The notes under the pieces: model-generated
What the model saw: only the letters and a program-made list of their open reading frames with translations
Database searches by the model: none
What the model was told of the DNA's origin: nothing
Made by a program: the position numbers and the translations under genes
From: an uncultured Oscillospiraceae bacterium
Lineage (GTDB): Bacteria > Bacillota > Clostridia > Oscillospirales > Ruminococcaceae
DNA length: 60,954 bases
Assembly (NCBI GenBank): GCA_910587135.1
Contig: CAJULF010000013.1
Location: 1-60,954, forward strand
Direction: 5' to 3'
In this document: positions 51,320 to 60,148 of the stretch, piece by piece
Position numbering within the stretch: position 1 is the stretch's first letter
Layout: every line of letters begins with the position of its first letter

Positions 51320-52839
51320 AATTGTGCGAGCTGCTCAAAGCTCTTTTTCATTGCGGGGTAGAGCCTGCGGTACATCTGATAAACACGCTCGTATTCGCCG
51401 ATATTTTCATGTGTCGGCTCCTGTATTTTTTCAGGCTTGATAACTACCGAGCATGCTTCGGGAACACTTTTGTATATTCCCGCGCCGACAGCCGCAAGCA
51501 GCGCTACGCCGAGAGCGGGACCCTCCTTGTTTTCGGTTGTCTTTACGGGGCAGGCGTACAGATCGGCAAGCATCTGCCTCCAGAGCTTTGATGTTCCGCC
51601 GCCGCCGCACGCCATCATGTCGCTTACGTTTATCTTCATTTCCCGCATGACCTCAACGCAGTCGCGCAGCGAATAGGAAACGCCCTCCATGACCGCTCGG
51701 AGCATATCCTTTTTCTTATGCATAGAAGAAAGACCGAAGAATACTCCTCTTGCGTTGGGGTCAAGGTGCGGAGTTCTTTCGCCGTTAAGGTAGGGGAGAT
51801 ACAGCAGGCGATTCGCTCCGATAGGAACGCTGTCCGCTTCTTTATCCATTAGGTAGTAGGGGTCTACGCCCATTGAAACGGCGGTTTCCATCTCCGCCCA
51901 CGCGAAATTGTCCCTGAACCATTTCAGAGAAAGACCCGCGGACTGGGTGACTCCCATAACATGCCAGCAGTTGGGCACGGCGCAGCAGAAGGTGTGAACC
52001 CTGCCCTGCCTGTCTATCGCTATATCAGAGGTATGCGCGAAAACAACGCCGCTTGAGCCTATGGTGGTGAACGCCTTGCCGTCCTCCACAACGCCTGTAC
52101 CTACGGCGGCAGCCGCGTTATCACCCGCGCCGCCCACAACGGGAGTGCCCTCTTTAAGCCCCGTAAGCTCCGCTACCTGCTTTGTTACAGTTCCCGTTAT
52201 CTCGGGGGATTCGTAAACCTTAGCCAGCAGCGCCTTGTCAATACCCAGCTTTGTCAGCACCTCGTCGGACCAGCAGCGGTTCGGGATATCAAGCAGCTGC
52301 ATTCCCGAAGCGTCGGAAACCTCCGTTGCAAATTCACCGGTCAGCATGAATCTGATGTAGTCCTTCGGCAGCAGGATATGGCGGCATTTTTCGTAATTCT
52401 GCGGCTCGTTATTTTTGACCCACATTATTTTTGCGGCGGTAAAGCCCGTAATGGCGGGGTTTGCGGTTATTTCGACAAGTCTGTCCGCGCCCACCTTGTC
52501 GGTTATCTCAACGACCTCCCGCGCGGTTCTCTGGTCGCACCAGATTATTGAACGGCGTATAGGCTTGTTGTCCGCGTCCAGCATAACAAGACCGTGCATC
52601 TGCCCCGAAAGTCCGATTCCCTTTATCTCCTCGGCGGCAACGCCGCTCTGACCGATAACGTCCTTGATACCGTTTACCGAAGCGTTCCACCAGTCCAGCG
52701 GCTCCTGCTCCGCATAGCCGTTTTGCGGGGTATACAGCGGGTACTCATAGGTAGCCGAGGAAACGGGCGTGCCGTCCTCCGAAAAAAGCACGGTTTTAGT
52801 GCCGGAAGTGCCGATGTCAACACCTAAAATGTATGCCAT
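51316..52839 (-). CDS. xylB: Xylulokinase
   Basis: A 507-residue FGGY-family kinase that phosphorylates D-xylulose for the pentose phosphate pathway. ILGVDIGTSGTKTVLF is the first phosphate loop, GLSGQMHGLVMLD carries the substrate-contact QMHG, and GGAGDNAAAAVG is the catalytic-base GDN motif that marks xylulokinases. AAAGGAG lies 9 bases before the ATG at 52839. Xylose isomerase and a xylose transporter are not adjacent. Confidence 0.93.
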   Translation of the reverse strand: MAYILGVDIGTSGTKTVLFSEDGTPVSSATYEYPLYTPQNGYAEQEPLDWWNASVNGIKDVIGQSGVAAEEIKGIGLSGQMHGLVMLDADNKPIRRSIIWCDQRTAREVVEITDKVGADRLVEITANPAITGFTAAKIMWVKNNEPQNYEKCRHILLPKDYIRFMLTGEFATEVSDASGMQLLDIPNRCWSDEVLTKLGIDKALLAKVYESPEITGTVTKQVAELTGLKEGTPVVGGAGDNAAAAVGTGVVEDGKAFTTIGSSGVVFAHTSDIAIDRQGRVHTFCCAVPNCWHVMGVTQSAGLSLKWFRDNFAWAEMETAVSMGVDPYYLMDKEADSVPIGANRLLYLPYLNGERTPHLDPNARGVFFGLSSMHKKKDMLRAVMEGVSYSLRDCVEVMREMKINVSDMMACGGGGTSKLWRQMLADLYACPVKTTENKEGPALGVALLAAVGAGIYKSVPEACSVVIKPEKIQEPTHENIGEYERVYQMYRRLYPAMKKSFEQLAQL

Positions 52840-52914
52840 GGTAATCTCTCCTTTAAGTAATTTTTCTTGTTTTTTAGTGTGCAAAACGTCCATAAAAACG
52901 TTTAATCATATATA

Positions 52915-52943
52915 ATTTTAATATAATTTTACCAATTTGTCAA
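52915..52943 (-). promoter_or_regulatory. Promoter of xylB
   Basis: On the minus strand a perfect TTGACA (52938-52943) and TAAAAT (52915-52920), 17 bases apart. Two ACGTTT half-sites lie between it and the gene (52880-52903) and might bind a LacI- or ROK-type regulator; this is a guess. Confidence 0.7.
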
Positions 52944-52977
52944 TAGGTTTTCCGAAAGATATTTCCCGACAGATATT

Positions 52978-53229
52978 CCGACCTGTAAATAAATCTTGAC
53001 CAAGGGCGGATTATTTTTAAAAATTTCAAAATTCCCGCAATCACGCGCCGTTCGCTGCGCGGGGTTTTGCGCAAGCAGCTGCAAAATACCACAAGCAGCC
53101 ACGCGCATAATGCGCAAAACCACCTCCACGCTATTGCGGTAACCGATCGGAATTTGCTTAGCAAATTCCGATCCTTTTTTAAATTGCATGCGCCGACAAT
53201 GCGTGGCAAATTTTTTTCTACAAGCTGAG
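52978..53229 (-). repeat. Family B repeat, variant copy B5 (about 250 bp)
   Basis: On the minus strand it runs from CTCAGCTTGTAGAAAAAAA (53229 downward) through TTGTCGGCGCATGCAATTT, a perfect hairpin GATCGGAATTTGCT/AGCAAATTCCGATC, a longer unrelated centre, GTGATTGCGGGAATTTTGAAA, and the tail TTGGTCAAGATTTATTTACAG. It lies 3' of the FAD protein gene in that gene's orientation. Its first hairpin shares only the TTTGC core with other copies yet is still perfectly paired. Confidence 0.8.
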
Positions 53230-53392
53230 ATATTCATACTAATCTTTTGTCATAATATAATATTTGCAAAAAGACCGAGCATGGTACAAGGAAAGCGACG
53301 CGTGCGTGCTGCATGTATGTCGGAGGAGCTTTGATAAAGTAATATGCGTAGGATTTTTGCATAGATATCTGTATAAAGACCAAAGAGCGGTA
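53230..53392. other. Gene-free stretch 3' of the FAD protein gene
   Basis: No promoter-gene pair is convincing here. A plus-strand frame of 17 codons (53281-53334) after a TATAAT-like box lacks a ribosome site. The rest is AT-rich filler ending at the FAD gene stop. Confidence 0.35.
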
Positions 53393-54991
53393 TCAGCGAG
53401 GTGATATGGTCGGTTTGAATCGCTCCATTATTTTTACGGCGGTCTTTATTCCGTCAACTGCCGCGGACATTATCCCGCCCGCGTACCCTGCGCCCTCTCC
53501 GCAGGGGTAGAGATTTTCCGCGCAAAGAGCCGCGCCGTCTTCCCCCCTCACTATCCTGACAGGGGAGGAGGAGCGTGTTTCTATCGCGGTGAGGACGCTG
53601 TCGCTGTCCGCAAAATCCTTTATGCGGCGGTCAAAATATCCCAGAGCTTCCGCCAGAGGCATCGTAACAAAATCGGGAAAAAGCTCCCGAAGGTCTGCCG
53701 CTTCCACCCCACGCGGATAGGTGGGGACTACACTGCCGGGAGAAAGCCCGCCGCCGTTCCCCAAAAATTCTCTTGTAAGTGAAGCGGGGGCTTTTCCTGT
53801 GCCGCGCGTCATTTCAAACGCGTGCCGCTCCAGCCGATGAATAAATTCCACCCCCGAAAGCGGCTGCGACCCGAAATCCTCGGGACCGACAGAAACCAGC
53901 ACTGCGCTGTTGGCGTTGACACCGTCCCGCGCAAAACGACTCATGCCGTTGGTCACTATTGTGCCGTTCTCGCTCTCCGAGGCTACCACATATCCCCCGG
54001 GACACATACAGAATGTATACACCCCGCGGTTATGGCTGTCGTGATAGGAAAGCTGATATTCGGCGGGCGGCAGGGCAGGGTGCCCCGCGTATTTTCCGTA
54101 CAGAGCGCGGTCTATGTCCTCCTGGAGGTGCTCTATGCGCGCTCCCACCGAAAAGGGCTTGGGAAGCAGAGTTATCCCCTTTTTCAGAAGCATTTCAAAT
54201 GTGTCGTGGGCGGAGTGACCTATCGCCGCCGCCAGAGCACCGCAGGGAAGCTCTTCGCCGTTTACCGTGACGGAGAGCACACGTCCGTTTTGCAGCCGTA
54301 TGTCTTCAAGCGGGGAATAAAATCTGATTTCTCCGCCAAGGCGGATAACCTCGTTTCTTAAATTCGCCACGACCCCGCGCAGCCTGTCCGTACCGATATG
54401 CGGCTTTGCCTTGAGCAGTATCTCTTCGGGAGCACCGAATCGGCACAGCCTGTCCAGTACTCTGGCACAAAGCGGATCGCCTATCCTTGTGGTGAGTTTT
54501 CCGTCGGAGAAAGTTCCCGCGCCGCCCTCGCCGAACTGCACATTGGAAGACGGCTTCAGCGCTCCTCCGCGCCAGTATCCCTCAACGTCGCGCACACGGC
54601 GCTCCACGGGCGCTCCGCGCTCCAGTACAACGGGCTTGTAGCCAAACTCGCACAGCGTCAGCGCACAGAACATCCCCGCGGGACCGAAGCCTGCGATGTA
54701 GATATCTCCATGCAGCTCCTCTGTGCCAAAGTTTACCGAAAGCTCTTCCCTCTGATACAGCCTGACGTTGTCGTGTTTGCGTGAGAGCTTCGCTTCCAGC
54801 TCGGAGCTGTTCAGCTCGATATACACCGAGCTTACAAAGCACACCCCGCGCCGCGCGTCAACGGAGCACTTGTGCAGCGCCGCTGTTTTTACCTCGTTAT
54901 TTCTCACGCAAAGCAAGGACAGCGCCTTGCCTATGGCGTTGTCCTTGCTTTCGTCAAGTGATGTTTTTATCTGTGATACGATAAGAGCCAT
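53393..54991 (-). CDS. Uncharacterised FAD-dependent dehydrogenase (COG2509-type)
   Basis: A 532-residue flavoprotein. An N-terminal domain (about 1-85) precedes the FAD Rossmann motif IAGFGPAGMFCAL (about 98-110) with VVLERG closing the first sheet; NVQFGEGGAGTFSDGKL is the hallmark of this family, and CGEGAGYAGGIMSAAVDG contacts FAD at the end. Reaction unknown. It starts at the cdaR stop (TAATG overlap), so it is part of the cdaA-cdaR transcript. Confidence 0.87.
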   Translation of the reverse strand: MALIVSQIKTSLDESKDNAIGKALSLLCVRNNEVKTAALHKCSVDARRGVCFVSSVYIELNSSELEAKLSRKHDNVRLYQREELSVNFGTEELHGDIYIAGFGPAGMFCALTLCEFGYKPVVLERGAPVERRVRDVEGYWRGGALKPSSNVQFGEGGAGTFSDGKLTTRIGDPLCARVLDRLCRFGAPEEILLKAKPHIGTDRLRGVVANLRNEVIRLGGEIRFYSPLEDIRLQNGRVLSVTVNGEELPCGALAAAIGHSAHDTFEMLLKKGITLLPKPFSVGARIEHLQEDIDRALYGKYAGHPALPPAEYQLSYHDSHNRGVYTFCMCPGGYVVASESENGTIVTNGMSRFARDGVNANSAVLVSVGPEDFGSQPLSGVEFIHRLERHAFEMTRGTGKAPASLTREFLGNGGGLSPGSVVPTYPRGVEAADLRELFPDFVTMPLAEALGYFDRRIKDFADSDSVLTAIETRSSSPVRIVRGEDGAALCAENLYPCGEGAGYAGGIMSAAVDGIKTAVKIMERFKPTISPR

Positions 54992-56262
54992 TATTCCTCA
55001 ATATCCTCCGGCTTTAGCTGAGCATATACAGTAGCCTTGTAGCTTCCGGATACCCAGCATTTCTGTTTTGCGCCCTTGATGGTTATGGTCAGCGCAACGT
55101 CCTGTGCACCGGACATTATATTTGTGCCGAGGAGATTGGCGGTCACAATAAAATCGTTGGGATTAAGCGCCGCCAGTCTGTCGGAAGGACCTATTGCGGT
55201 GATGGTTACCTCATTAGTGATAAGCGATACGTTAAAGTTGTCGGGCGCGTTGGAAATTCCGATATCTGTTATGGTATAGTCAAGCTTTCCGTAATCGGAT
55301 ATATCCCACACTATTCTGGCATTGGTGTTTCCGGACAGATTTTTGTAATCGTCGGGCAGAGTTATAGGTATAGTAGCGACCTGATTAAGGCGAATGTCGG
55401 AAATATCTATCGTCCCGATATCCAGCTCACTTATAAAATCGATGGAATCGTCGGGCGCGGCGACCGTGATATAGGGGGGCTGAATGGTGTATTTAAGGCT
55501 GTCGGTGTCAAAGTTCGACGGATAGTTGGAGAGCGAGAAGGTGAGGGGAAGCTCCTTTTGCTTGTAAATCGGGATATTGACCGAAACGCTTTCCGCGGAC
55601 AGCTCTATCTCGTCGCTGATTATTCTTGCACCGCCCGAGCCGTATATTATAAGCTCGCTTTGCGTTTCGTGTGATTGGCGTATCTCGCCGCTCAGTACCG
55701 AACGAGCCTCAACTCTTGTCACCTTGTCGAGAATATTCGACGAGCCGGTAAGCGTTATCTGCGCGGGGGAAGCGGTTATCTCATCCATATAGTATTCATC
55801 AGCAAGGCTTATGTTGGGTGCTGTGCCCTCCACGGTAAACTCGCGCGAAACAATTTCATCGACGACCAGCGTTACCGAAGGGGGGGAAACGTTTATAACG
55901 GTGCTTCCGCTGTCAGTGGCCGGCGTTACGTTTACCGGAAGAGTGTACGTGCCCTTTGCGCGTATCTGGGAGAGATCGACCGACGCGGTGAAATCATTCG
56001 CGCCAAGCCCCGTAATGTCGTATCTCTTGCCTTCTATACGGATATCAACAATATCGTTGAAATCTCCCACGATTTTCAGATTGTTCTGCTCCATGTACTC
56101 CGTGGGCTGCGCTGTAACGGATATATTTCCTATTTCATCTTCGATGGTGGGGAATACGTTTATTGAAACCACTATCCAGAAAGCCGCGGCGATAAGAAAA
56201 GCAAGTATAAGAGTTTTGTAGTTGCCCCTGATGTCCATGGCGATTTTTTTAAGAAAATTCAT
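54991..56262 (-). CDS. cdaR: CdaR, YbbR-domain regulator of diadenylate cyclase
   Basis: A 423-residue protein with one N-terminal membrane helix (about 16-33) and an extracellular part made of repeated YbbR beta domains (about four, each opening with a VNIPIYKQKELP- or VTAQPTEYME-like strand). It binds and modulates CdaA at the membrane. It follows cdaA by 12 bases, the standard pair. glmM, often the third member, is not here. Confidence 0.9.
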   Translation of the reverse strand: MNFLKKIAMDIRGNYKTLILAFLIAAAFWIVVSINVFPTIEDEIGNISVTAQPTEYMEQNNLKIVGDFNDIVDIRIEGKRYDITGLGANDFTASVDLSQIRAKGTYTLPVNVTPATDSGSTVINVSPPSVTLVVDEIVSREFTVEGTAPNISLADEYYMDEITASPAQITLTGSSNILDKVTRVEARSVLSGEIRQSHETQSELIIYGSGGARIISDEIELSAESVSVNIPIYKQKELPLTFSLSNYPSNFDTDSLKYTIQPPYITVAAPDDSIDFISELDIGTIDISDIRLNQVATIPITLPDDYKNLSGNTNARIVWDISDYGKLDYTITDIGISNAPDNFNVSLITNEVTITAIGPSDRLAALNPNDFIVTANLLGTNIMSGAQDVALTITIKGAKQKCWVSGSYKATVYAQLKPEDIEE

Positions 56263-56274
56263 TAGCCGTCCCCC

Positions 56275-57135
56275 TTACCGCTTTTTTCCGCGGAGTTTCT
56301 TTTTTTCCTGCGCGGGATTTCCCGGCATTTTGCTCTTAAGTATGTTGGTAAGGCTTTCCTTGTTCAGATCCCTTGTGAGCTGTCCGTCCATTGCAACGGA
56401 AATATTTCCCGTTTCCTCGGAAACGACTATTACCAGCGCGTCGGAATTCTCGCTCATTCCCACAGCCGCCCTGTGGCGGGAGCCAAGCTCCGAGGGGAGA
56501 TACTGATCCTTGGTCGTGTTGGGAAGAAAGCAGCCTGCGGCGTAAACACGGTTGTTGCGGATAATTACGGCGCCGTCGTGCAGCGGGGCTTTATTGTAGA
56601 AAAGATTGCAGAAAAGCTCCGGATTGGGGTCGGCGTTGATCACATGGGACTTTTCGGTTATATCTCCCAGCTTTGTCTGGCGTTCGATTACGATTAGCGC
56701 GCCAGTTTTGGTGTCGTGGAGAGTTCCGCAGGCGTCCGCGATGCCCTTGATGGCTATGTCCCTTGCGTTGTTGGATTTGTCGGACTGCTCGATATTGAGT
56801 GCGATTGTGCTGACCTTTGTTCTTCCCACCTTTTCGAGAATGCGCCGAAGTTCGGGCTGGAACACGATAATAACCGCAAGTATCCCCACTTGCAGGAAAT
56901 TCTCCATAAGAAAGCTCATTGCCTTAAGCTGGCATATCTGAACCACCACGTATATTATAATAAGTATGAATATTCCCTTTAAAAGCTGCATTGCGCGTGT
57001 TTCGCGCATGAGCTTTATAATATAGTACACAAGGAATGTAAGTATCAGAATATCCAGAACATCAAAAAAACTTATGGACATTATGATACGTACAAAATTC
57101 TGCAAAATGTCGGTTATATAATCAAGAATTTCCAA
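56275..57135 (-). CDS. cdaA: Diadenylate cyclase CdaA
   Basis: A 286-residue membrane enzyme that makes cyclic di-AMP, which controls potassium and osmolyte balance and cell-wall integrity. Three N-terminal helices (about 12-40, 50-70, 78-92) precede the DAC domain; the catalytic motifs are DGA at 187-189 (LHDGAVII) and RHR at 220-222 (GSRHRAAVG). It starts with TTG behind AAAGGAG. The C-terminus adds a lysine/arginine-rich tail (QEKKKLRGKKR). Confidence 0.94.
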   Translation of the reverse strand: MEILDYITDILQNFVRIIMSISFFDVLDILILTFLVYYIIKLMRETRAMQLLKGIFILIIIYVVVQICQLKAMSFLMENFLQVGILAVIIVFQPELRRILEKVGRTKVSTIALNIEQSDKSNNARDIAIKGIADACGTLHDTKTGALIVIERQTKLGDITEKSHVINADPNPELFCNLFYNKAPLHDGAVIIRNNRVYAAGCFLPNTTKDQYLPSELGSRHRAAVGMSENSDALVIVVSEETGNISVAMDGQLTRDLNKESLTNILKSKMPGNPAQEKKKLRGKKR

Positions 57136-57194
57136 GTTGACGCTCCTTTATGTCGGATATTGCAGCCGCAGAAGCGGCTTGAATCGGGGTGATA

Positions 57195-58067
57195 TCAGCC
57201 GCGCTCGGGACCGCGGACGAGTACACCTATAAATTCGGGACCCGCGTTGCAGCTGACCGCGGCGCCGCACTTCTCCACCAGTGCGGGACCGTATCCCACT
57301 TTTTTCGTCATTTTATCAATAAACTCTTTTTCGCAGTCGGGTCGTGTGGTGGTAATAACACACCACGGGGTCTCGGGTATCATTCGTGCGGAGATAGCTT
57401 CCACCGCGGCGTCTATGACAGCTTTTTCACCGCGCGCCTTGCGTATTACCTCGGTTTTTTCGGCATAAAGGGATATCAGCGGCTTAAGCCCCATAAGCTC
57501 TCCGAGAAAGGAAGCCGCCGCGGTTATTCTTCCCGATTTTTTCATATGCCTGAGCTCGAAGCCGATTATATAAGCCTCTATATGCTTAGCCCAGTCCTCC
57601 AGATACGCCACGACGCTTTCCACGGACTGACCGCCCTCCAGCTTCTTGCATGCCTCCAGCACGGGATATCCGTAGCCCAAGGTATAATTCTGACTGTCGA
57701 TAACGTGTATCTTAAGGTCGGGAAGCTCATCGGCGATGTTGCGTTTCGCAAGCTCCGCATTGGAGCATGTCTGTGAGCCATGCGCGTTTATAAGGTCTAC
57801 AATAAGCTCTCTCGCACCCTGTGCGTAAAGCTCGCGGTACTTGTCCTCAAATGTGGCGGCGGTTATCTGGGAGTGCTTGGGTATCTCGCTCTGCTCCTTG
57901 AGGATTTTGTAGAACTCATCGGGTTTTATGTCCTTCCGATCGGTATACGGCTCGCCGTTGATGGTGAACTCAAACGGTACAAGGGTAAGCAGGTTCTTGT
58001 AGCGCTCCTCTGCCTGCGGTGAGATATCGCAGCCGCTGTCGGTTATAATTCTTACTTTCTCGTTCAT
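57195..58067 (-). CDS. DegV family fatty-acid-binding protein
   Basis: A 290-residue protein of the DegV fold. RIITDSGCDISPQ starts it, and TSQITAATFEDKY-like (HSQITAATFE here) contains the lipid head-group serine; DSQNYTLGYG and MKKSGRITAAASFLGE are also family marks. Relatives of FakB bind fatty acids for the kinase FakA; no fakA is next to it. GAAAGGATAAC precedes the ATG. Confidence 0.9.
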   Translation of the reverse strand: MNEKVRIITDSGCDISPQAEERYKNLLTLVPFEFTINGEPYTDRKDIKPDEFYKILKEQSEIPKHSQITAATFEDKYRELYAQGARELIVDLINAHGSQTCSNAELAKRNIADELPDLKIHVIDSQNYTLGYGYPVLEACKKLEGGQSVESVVAYLEDWAKHIEAYIIGFELRHMKKSGRITAAASFLGELMGLKPLISLYAEKTEVIRKARGEKAVIDAAVEAISARMIPETPWCVITTTRPDCEKEFIDKMTKKVGYGPALVEKCGAAVSCNAGPEFIGVLVRGPERG

Positions 58068-58105
58068 ATGTTATCCTTTCTCGGGCGAATTGCCCGAACC
58101 ATTTA

Positions 58106-58642
58106 TTAAATTTTTTCGGGGGCATAATCTCCGTTGAATTTATCGGCATTGCCCCATTCATATTTTGTAAGGCTGCCGGCGCTTTCAAGCGTCGGAAAAT
58201 CCCACTGCCGCAGGACCTCATAGGCGGCTATCGCCACGCTGTTTGAAAGGTTAAGACTGCGAAGTGTGGGCAGCATCGGGATACGGACGCACCGGGCGCG
58301 GTTGCGGAACAGCAGCTCCTCGGGCAATCCCGCGTCCTCTCTGCCGAAAAACAGAAAGCATTTGTCGGGATATTTCACATCGGTATAGCGGTTTTCAGCC
58401 TTTGTGGTAAAGTAAAGGCATTCGCCGCCGTTTCTCCCGAAAAAATCCTCAAAGCCGTCGTAATAGCTGATATCCAGATACTTCCAATAGTCCAGCCCTG
58501 CGCGCTTGAGCTTTTTGTCATCAATCTCAAAGCCCATCGGGCGTATCATATGCAGCCTTGCTCCGGTTACGGCGCAGGTTCGCGATATGTTGCCCGCGTT
58601 TTGCGGTATCTGCGGCTGCGCAAGCACAATATTAAGCTCCAA
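58106..58642 (-). CDS. trmL: tRNA (cytidine/uridine-34-2'-O)-methyltransferase
   Basis: A 178-residue SPOUT enzyme that methylates the wobble ribose of certain leucine tRNAs. IVLAQPQIPQNAGNISRTCA is the N-terminal motif; FFGREDAGLPEELL and IPMLPTLRSLNLSNSVAIAA form the trefoil-knot SAM site. The length is at the family norm plus about 20 residues. Its promoter is at 58729. Confidence 0.93.
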   Translation of the reverse strand: MELNIVLAQPQIPQNAGNISRTCAVTGARLHMIRPMGFEIDDKKLKRAGLDYWKYLDISYYDGFEDFFGRNGGECLYFTTKAENRYTDVKYPDKCFLFFGREDAGLPEELLFRNRARCVRIPMLPTLRSLNLSNSVAIAAYEVLRQWDFPTLESAGSLTKYEWGNADKFNGDYAPEKI

Positions 58643-58728
58643 AGGGGTTCCTTTCTCTCTGAATATTCGGAGATAGTTTTTTACGCTTTAAAACAACAAA
58701 TTTATTGTTTCCGCATATATACATTTTA

Positions 58729-58757
58729 ATTATATCATGTTTGTCTGTTTTTTTCAA
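58729..58757 (-). promoter_or_regulatory. Promoter of trmL
   Basis: On the minus strand TTGAAA (58752-58757) and TATAAT (58729-58734), 17 bases apart, about 90 bases before trmL. The remaining bases up to the tRNA promoter (58758-58884) are AT-rich with nothing recognised. Confidence 0.7.
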
Positions 58758-58884
58758 GTAAAAAAGCCGGATTTTTGAAAAAACATTTGATGTATAAAAA
58801 AACAACCAAAACCTCATTTTTAGCGTGAGTTGACGCAGCCGCGGGAATAGCAATAAAATTTTTGGAAAAAATTTTAAAAAGTGC

Positions 58885-58913
58885 TTGACAAATCGGATAA
58901 GTTGTGATAAAAT
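58885..58913 (+). promoter_or_regulatory. Promoter of tRNA-Ser
   Basis: Perfect TTGACA (58885-58890) and TAAAAT (58908-58913), 17 bases apart, about 38 bases before the tRNA. Confidence 0.75.
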
Positions 58914-58951
58914 ATATAAGTCGACAGCGTAAGCGAGTCGATAAATAATTC

Positions 58952-59043
58952 GGAAAGATGGCTGAGCTGGTCTAAGGCGCACGATTGGAAATCGTGTAAC
59001 GGCTAATACCCGTTCAAGGGTTCGAATCCCTTTCTTTCCGCCA
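58952..59043 (+). tRNA. tRNA-Ser (anticodon GGA)
   Basis: A 92-base class II tRNA with encoded CCA. The acceptor arms GGAAAGA and TCTTTCC pair fully, with G as discriminator. The anticodon loop TTGGAAA sits on the stem ACGAT/ATCGT, giving GGA, which reads UCC and UCU. A long variable arm (GGCTAATACCC region) and GGTTCGAATCC T-arm are present. Its 3' end is a common integration site, and an integrase remnant follows. Confidence 0.95.
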
Positions 59044-59051
59044 TAAGCGCG

Positions 59052-59084
59052 TCAGACCGCATAACAATGCGGTCTGATTTTTCA
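59052..59084 (+). terminator. Terminator of tRNA-Ser
   Basis: TCAGACCGCAT/ATGCGGTCTGA with a short loop followed by TTTTTC, 9 bases after the tRNA. Confidence 0.85.
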
Positions 59085-59109
59085 TTTCCCCGAAAAAGCA
59101 CCAAAAAAA

Positions 59110-59465
59110 TTATTTCGGGGATATTCTGTTGAGGATTTCCACAGCCCTCTCCTCCTCTCGGGGATATAGGTGGCTATAAGTATTCCAGGTCATCTGAACG
59201 TTGCTGTGACCCAAGCGGCGGGCTATCTCCTGAATGTTGATGCCCTCGTTTGCCAGTAGGCTCGCGTGTGAGTGCCGGAAGTCGTATATCCGTATATGCG
59301 GCAAGCCCGCAGCTTTGGAAAAGGCTTTGTTCTTTTTCTCAATCGAGGTGTCCCGAAGCGGACGCTCCCCCCCGCATACGCGGTAATCCTCAGTGAAAAG
59401 CCGCGAGGATTCTCGTTGCCGCTTCTTATGCTCCGACAGAATATCCATCAGCGGCGCGGGTATTC
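59110..59465 (-). pseudogene. Truncated tyrosine recombinase (integrase), C-terminal part
   Basis: About 117 residues of a phage- or ICE-type integrase. The catalytic region is complete from the second arginine onward: YDFRHSHASLL (Arg, His), ARRLGHSNVQMT (His) and NTYSHL (nucleophile Tyr). The N-terminal arm-binding and core-binding domains and the first catalytic arginine are missing, cut where ISL3-type transposase sequence begins near 59465. The frame continues a few codons upstream (PAPLMDILSEHKKRQRE) before the junction. It points at the tRNA, as an integrase next to its attachment site would. Confidence 0.85.
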
Positions 59466-60120
59466 GACAGTTGAAAAGTTTTCTGAGAAATTAACCCAAA
59501 AAGGCGGAAATTGCGCCGAAATTAAATCGGTTACAAGCGATATGTCAGCGGCATTTTTGTCGGCTGTTGAGGAAAAATTTCCGAACGCAAAACATACCAT
59601 TGATAAATTCCATGTCAAGCAATTAGTGTTAAAATCGCTCGATGAGGTTCGTAAAAAAGAGCAAAAAGAAAGCTCCGAAAAACAGGCTTTATTTCGTGGC
59701 AGAAAGCTGTTTATGATTCCCGAAAAACGTTTGACCGAGGAACAAAGGATCGCGTTGCAAAGCCTTTCCAAGCAATATCCTAAAACAGGACGCGCGTACC
59801 GGATCGTGTCTGTCTTGGACGATTTTTATGCATGCGAAACAGCCGAAGACGCCGGTCCGGTTTTCGCCGGATTGTACTCTTGGATGCGACGTTCCCGGCT
59901 TCCGGAAATGAAAAACACTGCGGCAACTTTATTAAAACACAAAGATCGTATTATGAATTATTTTGATAATCGCCTTACCAATGCCATTTGCGAGGGAATT
60001 AATTCGATGATTCAATCCGCAAAAAGAGCCGCCCGCGGTTTTCATACTTTCAAAGGTTTTGCTTCAAAAATTTTCCTTGTCGCTGGCAAGCTGAACCTCG
60101 CCGTTTCTTGTCCTTTCTAA
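59465..60120 (+). pseudogene. ISL3-family transposase, C-terminal fragment
   Basis: About 218 residues from TVEKFSEKL to the natural end. VTSDMSAAFL carries a catalytic aspartate, PNAKHTIDKFHVKQLV the second, and NAICEGINSMIQSAKRAARG the late glutamate, all in ISL3 order. The N-terminal zinc finger and helix-turn-helix are lost. The frame is open back to 59272, but that part is antisense to the integrase and is not real. Confidence 0.85.
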
Positions 60121-60148
60121 CCTTTTCCACTACTTTGGGGGTTGAGCC
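59465..60148 (+). mobile_element. ISL3-family insertion sequence, 5'-truncated
   Basis: The right part of an ISL3 element. It contains the transposase remnant and ends in CCACTACTTTGGGGGTTGAGCC (split; GGGGGTTGAGCC at 60137-60148), whose complement GGCTCAACCCCC is a typical ISL3 terminal repeat. The left part and left repeat are gone, replaced by the truncated integrase. Confidence 0.75.

Noticed and set aside
53281..53334. 17-codon plus-strand frame after a TATAAT-like box
   Set aside because: No ribosome site and no similarity; too short to support alone.
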